This document shows positions 31,723 to 43,093 of a stretch of 64,000 nucleotides of DNA, piece by piece. The notes under the pieces are model-generated. The model had not been told where the DNA came from, did not search any database, and saw nothing but the letters and a program-made list of their open reading frames with translations. Source of the DNA: Lonicera japonica. Its lineage: Eukaryota > Streptophyta > Magnoliopsida > Dipsacales > Caprifoliaceae. Each line of letters opens with the position of its first letter. Within the stretch, counting starts at the first letter, position 1. Location of the stretch: assembly GCA_021464415.1 (NCBI GenBank), contig CM038471.1:31965234-32029233 (forward strand). Reading direction: 5' to 3'. Position numbers and translations under genes: made by a program.

Positions 31723-32507
31723 CTACAAATTCAATCGATTTGGATGAGAATGGTAGATGATTAGATATACCTGGACTATAATTAAAATTCCAAATATTGC
31801 AATAGTGACAATAATAAAAACAACAACAACATTAAAATAATGGTATTATCGCGAATTAAGATTCAAGTTCCTTTTTTAGTTCTACTCTTGTCCATAGATT
31901 ATGTTGATATCTTGTATTTTCTTTAAATTTGTGAAAGTTATATAGGAATGACTGAACTTTTAGGGAAGGCAAACCAGCGGAACCTTCACTATAACAGACT
32001 TCCTAATGGTTCACAAGTTCTGCTTTGAGTTTTTACTTCGTTTAGGACAAACAGAGTCAGAAATAAGGTACCCTTATTTCTTACTAAGTTATTAATGAAT
32101 TGGGAGCAAGATTGTTGAAAAGCTTAATTTGGCTCAGTGTGGAACTAGTCTTGGTGAGCTTAATGCGCGAAATGTTTTCATATATTGCGCACTGGGTTTG
32201 TACTCCCATCAACCTTGGACACTCTCTATTGCAGTATATTCAAATTTCAGAACATTTAACCTTGAAAAATGTTTAATGTAAGCTCTCCAGCGCATTCCCC
32301 TGTACCCATTAGTGCCTAAAATTATGACTGACTTGAAATAAATACAAAATCTTAATTTAGTTATAATTTCCAGATCAAATTGCTTAATTAGCCGGAAGAA
32401 CATCCAAATGGATGAACAGTGGACAACCATAAACTAAGTTAGGGTTCGGTTAGCTATGCTAATAGCATATTTAAGAATAACCAAAATAGCCTAAAACAAA
32501 TTCATGT
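31723..32507 (-). other. TNL intron 1, distal part
   Basis: Noncoding intron sequence between the copia insertion and the NB-ARC exon. It ends in a plausible pyrimidine-rich tract and TAG at 31725-31723. No gene or repeat recognised. Confidence 0.6.
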
Positions 32508-35229
32508 TGTTGGAAAATTAATCCTTAAAATCAACATGTCAAATCATTAAGATCTAAATTAAAACAAAGAAACCGCGTACCTGGATCCATGATAAACAAA
32601 AGCGGAATACAAGGATCGATCACAATAGCATCATGGATTGAGCGAGTACGTGGTCTTCCTCAACCAAATCGCCTTAGTTTCTTGATGAGAATTTTTGGTT
32701 CTCTTCCAGATGGGGAGAAGGGAGCCATATTTTGATTTGGTATGTTGGGGACCATAACCCTAATATTTTCTTTATATACAGACTAGTTAGAGTTCCCATT
32801 AAACCTTAACAAGTTCATATAAGGTATTTACACATTTGGCCCACATTTATTTGAGTAGTCTATGGGCTTAACTAAAAATCAATTAGACCACTAAAAATTA
32901 GCCCATTAATTTAAATAGTGAATATAATTGAAATATTATAATATGTTGCCCACATAAATTAGAAAATATAAATTTTCTAACAATCTCCCACTTGGGTTAC
33001 ATATTATTTCTGAAACAATTATATCACATAATTCTTTAAGCGTGCATCCGTATGCTATTTATTCTTAGACTTCTCCTTAAACAATCTGGTCTATCTCATG
33101 TACGAGTAATGTAATTATCGCAACTTTTATCACAATAATGTCATGACTAAACCACAATTATGTCATACTAATACACTTAATAACATAGATCAAATGTGGA
33201 TGAGTAGCATGGAAATTACATGCAATGTGATCTTCAACATGCCTATTTCCAACTGGCCCAATTTTAATAAGATCAACTTCAACCTTCTAAGATTTATGTT
33301 AAACCACAATGGAAGAAAAAAACAAACATCTAGAGTTAAGACAAAAATAAACCATCTTCTTTATTCTGCAGAAAATATGCGTCTAAATAAAAGAGCATTT
33401 ATGATACAAACTCCCACTTAATCAGCACATTATCAGATAACACAAAATTCATATGAGTAATATACTCATGAAATACCTTATGTGTTAAGCCTTTAGTGAA
33501 TGGATCTGTAATCATGGGGATTGTACTTATATGATCTATAGACACGATAACTCTGAACTTTTCTTTAACAACAAAAAACTTAATATCTATGTGCTTTAGA
33601 TTTCCGAAAAATTTATGTTGTTGTCGAATATAGCATAATCAATTTACTATAACAAAATATCTTTAGTGGTCTTTCGACACTATCCAAAATCCGCAGCCTA
33701 GTGACAAAATTTTGCAGCTATATCCCATCCGAAAATCGAAATCAGAATACCATATGATCTCTAACTGATTTGATTTTCGATACGTAAGTATATAGTCCTT
33801 TTGTTCTCTTAAAATACCGTATAAACCTTTAATTGGCTGCTTTTCGAAGATATATCACAGGGTTACTTAAATATCTGCCAAATATCTTTACTGTGAACGC
33901 TAAACCCAAATGCGTACATATTTTATGATACAGCAGACTCCCTACAATTGATGCATAAGGAATCTTTTGCATCTTTTTATTTTCAACTTTATTTTGGGGC
34001 ACTGGCTGTGACATAAATTGTCTCATTTCATGCCAAATCTGGTAAGAATTCTTTTGATATATCTCTTTTAAAATACCCGACAATAATGTCGATGTATCTG
34101 TATTCCTAATGCAAAAGAGATATTATCAACATAAAATACCATGAAGATAATGTTACTCCCACTGAACTTATGATATACATAATCATCAATCGGATTTAGC
34201 TCAAAACCGTACGAGATAATAACTTGATGAAATATGTAATACCATTGACGGAAAACTTCCTTAAGGCCATAGATGGATTTCTTTAATTTCACTTCTTTTT
34301 AAGATTGTTGAGTTTGCTATATAGAAAGTTTTTCAACATTGTCTTGATGATCTTAATTTGCATCTGAAATAATGTCGAAAATTTGTTCCTAATCATTGTC
34401 AATAGTAGTACTTGGAATTTGAAAAAATTCGTCTTCAAAGACAATGTTTCTAACTTTGTCTTCCCCCTCAAACTCAATAACCTTAAGAAATTTGGCATTT
34501 TTCATCTTAATAAAGGATTTATTCGAGGGATCATAAAATTTATAATCTCTCGATCTTTCAGTGTATCTAACAAAGTAGCAGCTAATTTTTTTTTAGTCTA
34601 ATCGGAACTGAAGAAATCACAAAACAAAAGGTCAACATCAACAACATCAATCTATATTTTCACACCTCATGTTCAAATATATTGATCCGTATGGTGTATA
34701 TATATATGTATATTAAATTCTTAATGATTTAACATGAGGTCGCTCTGATACCACTTGTTGAAAGATTAATCGTTAAAATCAACATGTCAAACCATTAAGA
34801 TCTAAATTAAAACAATAAAACCGAGTACCTGGATCCATGATAAACAAATGCGGAATACGATGATCAATCACAATAATAGCACGGATCGAGCGAGTACGTG
34901 GTCTTCCTCAACCAAATCGCCTTAGTTTCTTGATGGGAATTTTTGGTTCTCTTCCAAATTGGGAGAAGGGAGCCGTATTTTGATTTGGTGTGCTGGGGAC
35001 CATAACCCTAATATTTTCTTTATATACAGACTAGTTAGAGTTCCCATTAAACCCTAACAAGTTCATATAAGGTATCTACACATTTAGCCCATATTTATTT
35101 GAGTAGTCTATAGACTTAACTAAAATCAATTAGACCACTAAAAATTAACCCATTAATTTAAATAGTAAATATAATTAAAATATTATAATATTTTGCCCAC
35201 ATAAATTAGAAAATATAAATTTTCTAACA
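32508..35229 (-). mobile_element. Internally deleted Ty1/copia element in TNL intron 1
   Basis: Two ~475-bp LTRs (32508-32982 and 34756-35229) with ends TGTT...AACA flank 1.8 kb of internal sequence. The target duplication CATGT is exact at 32503-32507 and 35230-35234. The primer site GCTCTGATACCA (34743-34753; TGGTATCAGAGC on the minus strand) abuts the right LTR, so the element lies on the minus strand. A purine tract (AAGTGGGAG) adjoins the left LTR. I count about 30 differences between the LTRs. The intron would be about 0.9 kb without it. Confidence 0.92.
33829..34610 (-). pseudogene. Copia pol remnants (integrase end, RT, RNase H)
   Basis: On the minus strand, 34600-34500 encodes a decayed 'GYKFYDP'-type end of copia integrase. 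The frame 34292-34068 encodes RT with 'KLKKSIYGLKEVFRQWY' and a mutated 'YVDNI' where YVDDI is expected. The frame 34083-33829 carries the RT/RNase H connection ('YASIVGSLLY'). gag, protease and most of integrase are absent, so the element was non-autonomous or deleted. Confidence 0.75.
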
Positions 35230-35371
35230 CATGTACCCATCAAATTAAGGGTGAAAATGTAATATATGGAATGCTATAGTATATGGCAGATATATATATA
35301 TATACAAACAAATATATATACATATACACACATATGCATAATGAATTGAATAGTGAGGAATTTATGTGTAC

Positions 35372-35802
35372 CCATCAACATGGTGGTGCCCATTCAAGTC
35401 AGCTACTTCTTTAAGTGCTGATCTCCACCCTTGTATCTTTTCCATCCACGTTCTTTTTCCTTCTGAATCTGTTTTTTCATCACATTGCTTTTCGTATTTT
35501 GCAAATGCATCTGCTATCCTACCTTTTTGCTTCCGAACTTCGGATGGTTCCACATGGTAGAAGACAGGTAAAACCACATGCCCAGAGGTCCTCCTTCGTT
35601 CGAGAATCATCACTAGTTCATCAAGGCACCACGAAGAATACGCGTAGTTCTCCGAGATGACGATGATTGAACTCTTCGACTGAGGCACCGCTTTTTCTAA
35701 TTCTGACTTTAGACATTCGCCCTTCTGCACCTCGTCTTCGTCTCTAAATGTGCGGAATCCATGGTGGTTTGGTGGGATCTTATGACGACCATTTTATTAT
35801 CT
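35372..35802 (-). pseudogene. TNL exon 1: TIR domain, N-terminally truncated
   Basis: From 'GFRTFRDEDEVQKGE' on, a TIR domain is intact: beta-B and BB-loop, 'LKSELEKAVPQSKSSIIVISENYA', the catalytic-Glu region 'SSWCLDELVMILE', 'VLPVFYHVEPSEVRKQ' and the C-terminal helix up to 'HVDG'. The usual first third (beta-A strand and the helix before 'GFRTF') is missing, and two TAA codons lie in frame upstream near 35814. A remnant of the N-terminal leader 'SSAAPSIHFSLS' is visible in another frame near 35810-35850. No in-frame ATG precedes the domain, so no normal TIR could be made. Confidence 0.8.
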
Positions 35803-35985
35803 GGAGAAAGACTGAAATGAATTGATGGAGCAGCCGAGCTTAACTTGAAGCAATTATATTTACTCGAGAGGACGTCAAATTTCGGTTGTGAATATTTAAG
35901 ATGGAGGAATTGAATCAATGAACTCTTCCATAAAAACGATCAAAGGAGAAAAAGGAAATGATAAAGAGGAATACATGGATAATAT

Positions 35986-36835
35986 GTGAAGAAAAAAGGG
36001 GTTCATCTGCAAACCATGCTTCCAGGTAATTTCTTGGACTTGCAAACCATGCTTCCAGGAACTTTCTTTGACAATGGGTGGTTGTTTAAATTTTCCTCTT
36101 TTAACTGTGAATGTAACAAAATAACTGTGATGAGTTATTCATCACATAGAGGTATTATAGATAAAATATCCGTTGCTAATATTATTTTGTCAATCTATAT
36201 TAGTAAAAGCAATGATCTCTTTGGTAAAATATAATATTGTTTTGAGAAGTATTGTATGCTTGTAAAATTATAAAATTATGCATTGCTCTCGCAATAAGTA
36301 TAATTACTTTGACAATAATATCACCCTATATTTTTTGGTGCAAAATGCTAATACCAATAGAGTTTGGTCAAATAATAGAGAAACCATACTAATTATAAAA
36401 GTGTGAATGCGGTGACTTAATTTACACCTTGGACAATGGGTTGTTGTTTAAATTCTCCCCTTTTAAATTGTAGGGTGTTCTAGTAGCTTGTCCACCACTG
36501 AGTTTTTGTAGGGAATCGATCTATTTAGTATGAGGTTTCATATTCGAATTTCCTAGACACAAATTCTCTTGAACTAGCGACAGGGTCAGTTCCATTTTGT
36601 GATGAGTTATCATCACAGAGACGTATATATTATAGATAAATTATCTATCCATATTAGCAAACTAATTTTTTATTTGCCAACATATAGTACTGCTTTGAAA
36701 AGTTGTACATTACTCTGTCAATAAGTATAATTGCTTTGATAATAGCTAGTATCACCCTATTTTATGTTATTTTATTTTATTTTGATGCGGAATACTAATA
36801 GCAATAGAGTTGGTCAAATAAGAGAGAAACCATGA
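35986..36835. repeat. Tandem duplication of TNL 5' flank
   Basis: A segment at about 36060-36395 ('GACAATGGGTGGTTGTTTAAA', 'GATGAGTTAT..ATCACA', 'GCAATAAGTATAATTRCTTTGA', 'GGTCAAATAA.AGAGAAACCAT') is repeated in diverged form at about 36430-36832. Within the first unit, 'GCAAACCATGCTTCCAGG' is itself doubled (36011 and 36041). A third piece recurs at 37918-37995. It may be ancestral promoter sequence of duplicated TNL copies. Confidence 0.7.
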
Positions 36836-37457
36836 TTTTGTTTTCCTTTTAATATAACTAATAAGACCTGTTGTTCAAAAGAGAAAAAGGAGAAAGAAAA
36901 AAAAATACGACTTACTTGATGAAGAGCATGTGGGTTTTATGCGGTAAAAGAACAACCACTAAAACTTTGAAATTGAGTTGTTGTTGTTGTTGTTATTATT
37001 ATTATTATTATTCTTATTAATATTATGAAATTAAGTCGAGATGGTCTACTCATTATAGACGTTATCTCCACAAAATTTTATAAAAAATTTAATATAAATC
37101 GTACAAATTTTTGTTTTTTATAGTTAAAATCTTACTCTTTGGTCATTTTGTTAAAATTTTAATCTATTTGACTTAGTCAGTTAGGAATATTTATTCTACT
37201 AAAAAACATACTATATTTACTCTTTTGGTTATTAACTAATTATAAATTGTACTTTATTTTTTTCGTGCTCTACAAGGTATTTTGATTAGAAATATTTATT
37301 TTACTCCAAATCTCACTCTATTTGGTCTTTTGGTTAACAAATAATTACAAATGGTACTATATGTTTTTTTTTTTTTTTTTCCGATTGGTGAGGAATAGAG
37401 ATTATTCCACTTATGATTTACTAAATTATAACCATTTATTTGTTACCCGAAATATTT
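36836..37457. other. AT-rich noncoding stretch
   Basis: Simple repeats (GTT and ATT runs near 36979-37015, T16 near 37363-37380) and no open frame of note. Nothing recognised. Confidence 0.5.
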
Positions 37458-37530
37458 GACTGAGATATCGCTTTTTCTAATTCTAACTTAAAATATTCGC
37501 CCTTCATAATCTCATTGTCGTCTCTAAATT
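37458..37530 (-). pseudogene. TIR-domain scrap of a second TNL gene
   Basis: Minus-strand codons 'FRDDNEIMKGEYFKLELEKA' plus a few more are homologous to residues around the BB-loop of the TIR exon at 35690-35760. Only about 24 codons are left. Flanking sequence (37640-37960) again resembles the TNL upstream region, so this is the remnant of a tandem TNL duplicate. Confidence 0.75.
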
Positions 37531-38063
37531 TGTGAGTTTTTTGTCGGACTAAAACTTTAGTGATCAATAAGAATTTTTTGGGCATCTTCATTTCCGAAAT
37601 TCAAAAACACATCATAAAAATTGGAAGAAGTTTCCTGAAATCTTACTATAGCCATTATATTATTAGGAGAAAAAGAGTATATGAAGTCTACGAAGTCTTC
37701 CAGCAAAAATCGAAAAGTTGAAAAAAGGGGGAAGACAAGGAAAAATAGTGAAGAAAAAACGCTTCATAAAAAGTGGCCGGGGACAATTGCCATTATATTA
37801 TTAGTAGAAAAAGAGTTTTAGGCGATTAAATGACAGAGCCACCCAAGGAATAGTTAACAGCAATTATGTAGCAAAAATCAATAAATTGAAGAAAGATGTA
37901 AGACAAGGACAATAAGTGAAGAAAAAAGGGTCCCACTTGCAAACCATGTTTCCAAGTCCTTTCTTGGACAATGGGGGCGGTTGTTTAAATTTTTCCCTTC
38001 AATTTTTAGAAAAAAAAAAATATATATATATATATATATGATTCATTTTTAATATAGATCGAT

Positions 38064-38163
38064 CTTTACGAATTTGATTTTTTATGATAGTTTTTTGTCA
38101 TAAAAATATTTGTAGAATGCTTTTTATAATGCAAAACTATCATAAAAAGAATCAATCTGTACG
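38064..38163. repeat. Short inverted repeat (MITE-like)
   Basis: Arms of about 30 bp, 'GATTTTTTATGATAGTTTT' and 'AAAACTATCATAAAAAGAATC', face each other across a ~35-bp AT-rich loop. No clear target duplication was identified, so it could be a small MITE or chance in AT-rich DNA. Confidence 0.45.
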
Positions 38164-38543
38164 GACTGCTTTGCATCTCAAATTTTCCGTATATATATAT
38201 TAAAGGTGTAAGCAGTATATATATTAAAGGTGACCACTGCTTTCAGTATTTCAATTACGATATGACACTTGGGATAATGTGTGAGAGATAAGTAATGAAA
38301 ATAAGAAGAGAAATATATATTTACCTATAGTAAAGAGAGTGAGGGTTAATTTGAAATTTGAACTAAAGATCACGTATCTGTCATTCAAATTATATTATTT
38401 AATTAAGCTTTACAAAGTTTTATTACTTATATATTTTTTCCTTCTATATACCGTTAGTACCGTCTATTATCACTCCATATATTTTATTATTTTTGTGTAG
38501 ATATTAGTATTTAAATATATTTAAAGTTTACCTTATTTGATTG

Positions 38544-40087
38544 TGTAGACACCCCAATCCGTGACCCCTGCAAGAACCCTAACGACCTTCGAGATGTATT
38601 GTTTTTGGAGTCCGGGACCCACTCGAGCACCTGAGACTACCCCGAAAGGTTTTTTTGGCCAAACAAACCTATTTTTAAGGTGAATTATCCCACGACAAAA
38701 GAGTATGTCGCGCGACATACTCCCTTGTGTCGTGCGACAAACCTATCTGACACCAGACCATCCACTCTCTGACACATTAGTCTGTCAGAACCATCACTTC
38801 AGCCGTTTGTCGCACGACATACGTATGTGTCGCGTGACACTTGCCCTTTCTAGAGGAATGTCCCGCGACAATCTTCTCCGAGCACTATAAATAAGCCAAC
38901 ACCCCCAAGGGTTGAAGAGGAGGGGGGAGGACTTAGAATTGAAGAATTATTGGCTTATATCTGATTTTCTAGTCTTTTGTCAAGTATTTTCTATTGTCGT
39001 CTTATTTCTGAAGAATTATCGAATCTATTCCCGACACTCGACGTGTTCCATTTCTGGAATCGAATTCTTGGAAATATCTAAAGAAGGAAAAGATTATCAT
39101 CGCCGGAGATCTCTCTGCCGTATTATATTTTCTTTCTTATTATTATTCTCATCGTGAAGGTAAAGAAAGTCTCTTCTAGTATTTAAAATTGGATATCTAT
39201 GTACTTGTTTTACTTCTGTTGTTCAGTCCACGTTTTATTTGAATAAACTTATTGCCAAGTTACAAAGTAGTCTACTGTTTTCAAAACAAAAACAACCCTA
39301 ATAAAACCATTTCCAAAAATTCAGAAGAATAAGTACATTATCATTCGGATAAAATTCTGTTTTCAAAACTCGGACTGATAAGACTTATCTAGGAATTAAA
39401 AACAACATATCATGTCTTTCTTATAAACTGTGATGTGTCTGATAAAACTCCCCTCAAAAAGTTCTAATTTCATATTAAATTAGTCCCGCTACAAGATCCG
39501 AACTTTTACAAAAATATTCAAAACACGAGAAAACCGTCATTATCTAAGGAAATAATACGGGAAACTCTCTCAAAATAAAAGGTTTTGTCATTAGTATTTA
39601 CATCTTTCAATAATAAAAACATCGGATCTCGGAACACAAAGGTTTTTATCCCTTTTTCTGTTTTCCCAAAAAATTAGGGTTTTTCATTTGGGAAGTAGTA
39701 GACCGTCAGTAAAAGCATCCAAGTTTTTCGACATAAAATAAATATATAAAAGACCACTAGAGACCGAAAGGGCGGAATGGGTGCTTAACACCTTCCCAAA
39801 CTGTAATATAGTTTTCGAATCATATAGAACCCTGGTTTTGCAGACAAACGTGTAAAGAAAGGCTTTTCTGTAGTATTTCTTCTTACACAACTATTTTGTC
39901 CGTTTTTTCGTAAAACATACTGGCGACTCTGAACGAACTCTCTTGTATTTAAAACTAGGATAAAGGGACACCCGATATGAATTATTAACACTCATAGAAG
40001 CAAATGGAACGACAGAATCCGTTCCGACGTTTCAGGCACCCAACAAAGGGATCGAGAACCCGGGGGTCGCATTTGCGGATTCTCACA
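38544..40087 (+). mobile_element. Solo LTR of a Tat-like Ty3/gypsy family
   Basis: A 1544-bp LTR starting TGTAGACACCCC and ending ATTCTCACA, flanked by a perfect 5-bp duplication GATTG (38539-38543 and 40088-40092). It is the same family as the 3' LTR at 49591-54954 (minus). It has five copies of the TGTCGCGCGACA-type palindrome (38706-38870), a TATA box TATAAATAA at 38886-38894 and a transcribed leader downstream. No internal region remains. Confidence 0.9.
38706..38894 (+). promoter_or_regulatory. Palindrome array and TATA box of the solo LTR
   Basis: 12-bp sites start at 38706 (TGTCGCGCGACA, within a 22-bp perfect palindrome 38701-38722), 38728 (TGTCGTGCGACA), 38808 (TGTCGCACGACA), 38828 (TGTCGCGTGACA) and 38859 (TGTCCCGCGACA). 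The last ends 15 bp before TATAAATAA at 38886. Most variants are single CpG-to-TpG/CpA changes of one parent site. Confidence 0.85.
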
Positions 40088-40092
40088 GATTG

Positions 40093-41700
40093 TCTATAAT
40101 ATTATAAATTTATATTAATCTAATTCTACAATTTATTTATTTATTTATAATTATGCTTAATGTTTAAATAGAAAAATTGAATATTTTATAGAAGTGATTT
40201 AGTAGATCGTACATTCAGGTGTAAGTGAACATTTTTTTTTACTATTTTAATATTTTGTCAGTTATATAATCTACTATATATGCCCATTCCTACGGCACTA
40301 CCCGTCAAAACTCGTATCGAGTTTTTGTTGTGGAATTTATACTCAAAAACCTACCCAAATTCAACTCCATAGGAAAATATATATATTAGACCATTGGACT
40401 CTATGACACAATTCAATATATATAATCAGGCGGTTAGAAAGAATCCAACCCAACTTGACCTACCCGACATCAACCAACCCCATTGTGTAGTAACTAAACT
40501 ATATGATATTATCTGGGTATTTGAAAAAAAATATATTATACTCATGTCGAGTCTGGTCAAACAGGTTTAGTTTACGCAAACCTAAGTATAACCCTAACAT
40601 GTGTCATGGCACATATAAGCCTTTAAATAAAAAGATAAACGAATAAAAATAAATCCTAACCACCAGTCAGGAAGATAAAAAAAAAATCCTTATGATTTAA
40701 TAATAGACTCAATATGCCCATAAATGCAGCACTACTAGGTAATTTTTTTGAGACTCATTTAAAAGTTTGTTCCATACCCGACTCATTAGTGAGATATTCC
40801 AATCATTGAATATTTATAGTAAAATTTAGCTCAAACTCAACTTGTCTAGCTGCAGCCCGACATTCGCGTTGTAATTATACTGTATTTTTTAGGTATTTAA
40901 AGAAAAAAATATTATTTTTCATGCCTACAATTACACTACAAACTCTTACACGTGCCGATTTTTTATTTTTCATTTTTTTGAAACTCATTTATAAAAATAT
41001 GTTCCAAAGCCGACTCATCGGGGACATATTCCGAATGTTGAATCAATAGTAAAATTAAGCTAAAACTCAACATGCCTTGCTTCAACCCACCATAACGCAA
41101 TGTAATTATATTTTATTTTTAAGGTATTTAAAGAATTAAAAAAAAAATCAGGTTAAGCCAAGTCAAACGTGTTAAATTTAAACAAATATGAACCCAACCC
41201 AAGGTTTTGCCATTTTTTTTTTTAACTCAATCTCACCTCAGTCCTAAACTAAAATGTCCCAAACCCAACTCGGGAGATATTCAACTTCATAGCATATACA
41301 TGTAAATAACAAAATTCAATATGCGTTAGCCGCTGGTTATACAAAACTCGACCCAATCGATGCAAGTTGAACCTACACCTTTTACTATATTCATAAGTAC
41401 AAACTCGATTGTCTTGACTCAATTCACCCGACATCTTGTAATAATATAATATTATAAGGTTAGTTGAAGTAAAATTATTGTATTAGGGTTAGGTCAAGTT
41501 AAGCCAAACGAGTTAAATTTATACAAACTTGAACCTCGCCCAAACCTGCATCATTTTTTATTTTATTTTTTTGTGGAACCCATATCCAACTTATTCTTAA
41601 AAAAAATACATTCTAAAACTAACTCATTATGTAGTTAATTAATGTTGTTCAATATTTATAAGAAAATTCAACTCTAACTAACAATTGAAGAGAGAGATGT
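40093..41700. repeat. Diverged tandem repeats, period about 240-330 bp
   Basis: Blocks with the pattern 'AACTCAT..A', 'CCCRACTCATT/CGGGAGATATTC', 'ATATTTATARTAAAATTYARCTC' and 'AACCYGACCCAA' recur near 40310-40500, 40740-40880, 40975-41110, 41225-41400 and 41570-41680. They share an overall order but have diverged strongly. No gene is seen. Confidence 0.45.
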
Positions 41701-41724
41701 TGTAGATGTTAAAAAATGGTGGTC

Positions 41725-42405
41725 CGGCTCCTCTAAACATGTGTAAATCACTCTAGAGGAGAGTTGCATAAATCTTCACAATTAATTTAAATTTGATGGC
41801 CTAGATTTAACCCAACTTAAAACAAAATATAAACTGTCGTTTTATTATCTTCATAATTTAAGGCCAATCATATCCTTCCGTCATCATTTATCGAAAAAAT
41901 ACGGTGTCTACACTTCTTTTTGTAACACCTACCTGGATTATCAAGAGCCAAATTCGAGTAGTTGGATTGTTATGAATTCTGTTTGTGGGGACACTATTTT
42001 GGATGCATGCCGACAAGATATTCAACTATTCATCAACAAAAAAAATCATCATGCTCGTTAAAGTTATCTCTCTTTACTTTGTAACTTAGTCTCGACCAAA
42101 GCAGATTTTGAAAGAGAAAAATTGTCAAATATGAAAATTATAGAGGAAATAGGGTTCCATGCGTGGAAAAGAAGAAAGGCGCAGAGATAAAAATAGGCGG
42201 TAGTTTTTTTCTTAAAAGATCCGGCCAAAATAAACGAACGATTGAAGGAGTATAATAGCGTTAAATTACGAAGATAATAAAACGACACAGCTTAGGGTTT
42301 GTCTTAAGTTAGGTTAAATCCATAACATCAATTTTAAATTAAGGTTGTAGATTTGAGCAATTCCCATCTAAAATGATTTCTGCCACTCTAGAGGAGCCTA
42401 ATCCA
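41725..42405. mobile_element. Foldback element with ~150-bp imperfect inverted arms
   Basis: The left arm 41725-41880 ('CTCCTCTA', 'TTGATGGCCTAGATTTAACCC', 'CGTTTTATTATCTTC') matches the reverse complement of 42235-42405 ('GAAGATAATAAAACG', 'GGTTAAATCCATAACATCAA', 'CTAGAGGAG'). The loop of ~350 bp has no recognisable coding sequence. Target duplications were not resolved. Confidence 0.6.
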
Positions 42406-43084
42406 AAAAATAAAGTGATTCAAGAAAACATATAGGTAAAGTGTGTATAAATCACGTCATGTAATTTTGTTTTATTATTGAATTTTGAAGATAAAAGACT
42501 CTACAAGTTCAAAATTTTCAATTAAGTTTTTAATGTTATTTTTATTAATTAATATTTTTGTCTAATAGACAAAAGTCTTTTCAATTTATAAATTTATGGA
42601 GGGTTTTTGTTAGGTATATTTTCCTAATACAATAAAAAACCAAAAGTATAAATGTCAACAAACAAACAATTTGTAAGTGGGAAGCCTATTAAAATCCCTC
42701 CAAATTAATGGGTAGTTGATTGATAAGAAAATATCATTGTAGAAATGTAATTAAATAAAATCCGAATATGGATAAAAGCATTAAATGAATATAGAAAATA
42801 AAAACAAAATTAATTTGAATAGGGTTGAAATACTTTTGCATATAGTGTCGAATTAAATATATAGCCATCTACTTTTAACATAATTAACTATAGACCAATT
42901 GTAAAGAATTAGTAAAAACGTATTAGTTTTTATTTCTAAATAATAATCTACTTGGCTACTAAAGTACTAAAAGAATTTATTGTGACAAATTTTTATCATG
43001 TATCTACAACATCTTTCTATACTAAATTAATTTTATGGTTTTCTTATAATAATTATTAATTGGATTAAACACTTGCTACTATGA
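42406..43084. other. AT-rich noncoding stretch
   Basis: No gene, repeat or motif that I can support between the foldback element and the Mutator-like element. Confidence 0.5.
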
Positions 43085-43093
43085 TTTTGTCTA

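Larger units (their letters stand above)
28513..35915 (-). pseudogene. TIR-NB-ARC-LRR resistance-type gene (TNL), damaged
   Basis: A minus-strand intracellular immune-receptor gene with the usual TNL exon plan: TIR exon, NB-ARC exon, two LRR exons, and a final exon with a post-LRR C-JID-like domain. Splice sites fit: the TIR exon ends at 35372 (GT at 35371) and joins the exon starting at 31722 (AG at 31723) to read D-G-Y-E-S-K; further donors are at 30632, 30122 and 29196, acceptors at 30544, 30028 and 29089. Two lesions argue for a pseudogene: the start of the TIR domain is deleted with stops in frame, and exon 3 has a one-base shift in a nine-A run. Close relatives are annotated as TMV resistance protein N-like; function is unknown. 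Confidence 0.85.

Noticed and set aside
42064..42288. 74-codon minus-strand ORF in the foldback loop
   Set aside because: Phe/Leu/Ser-rich low-complexity translation that runs into the inverted arm; no domain.
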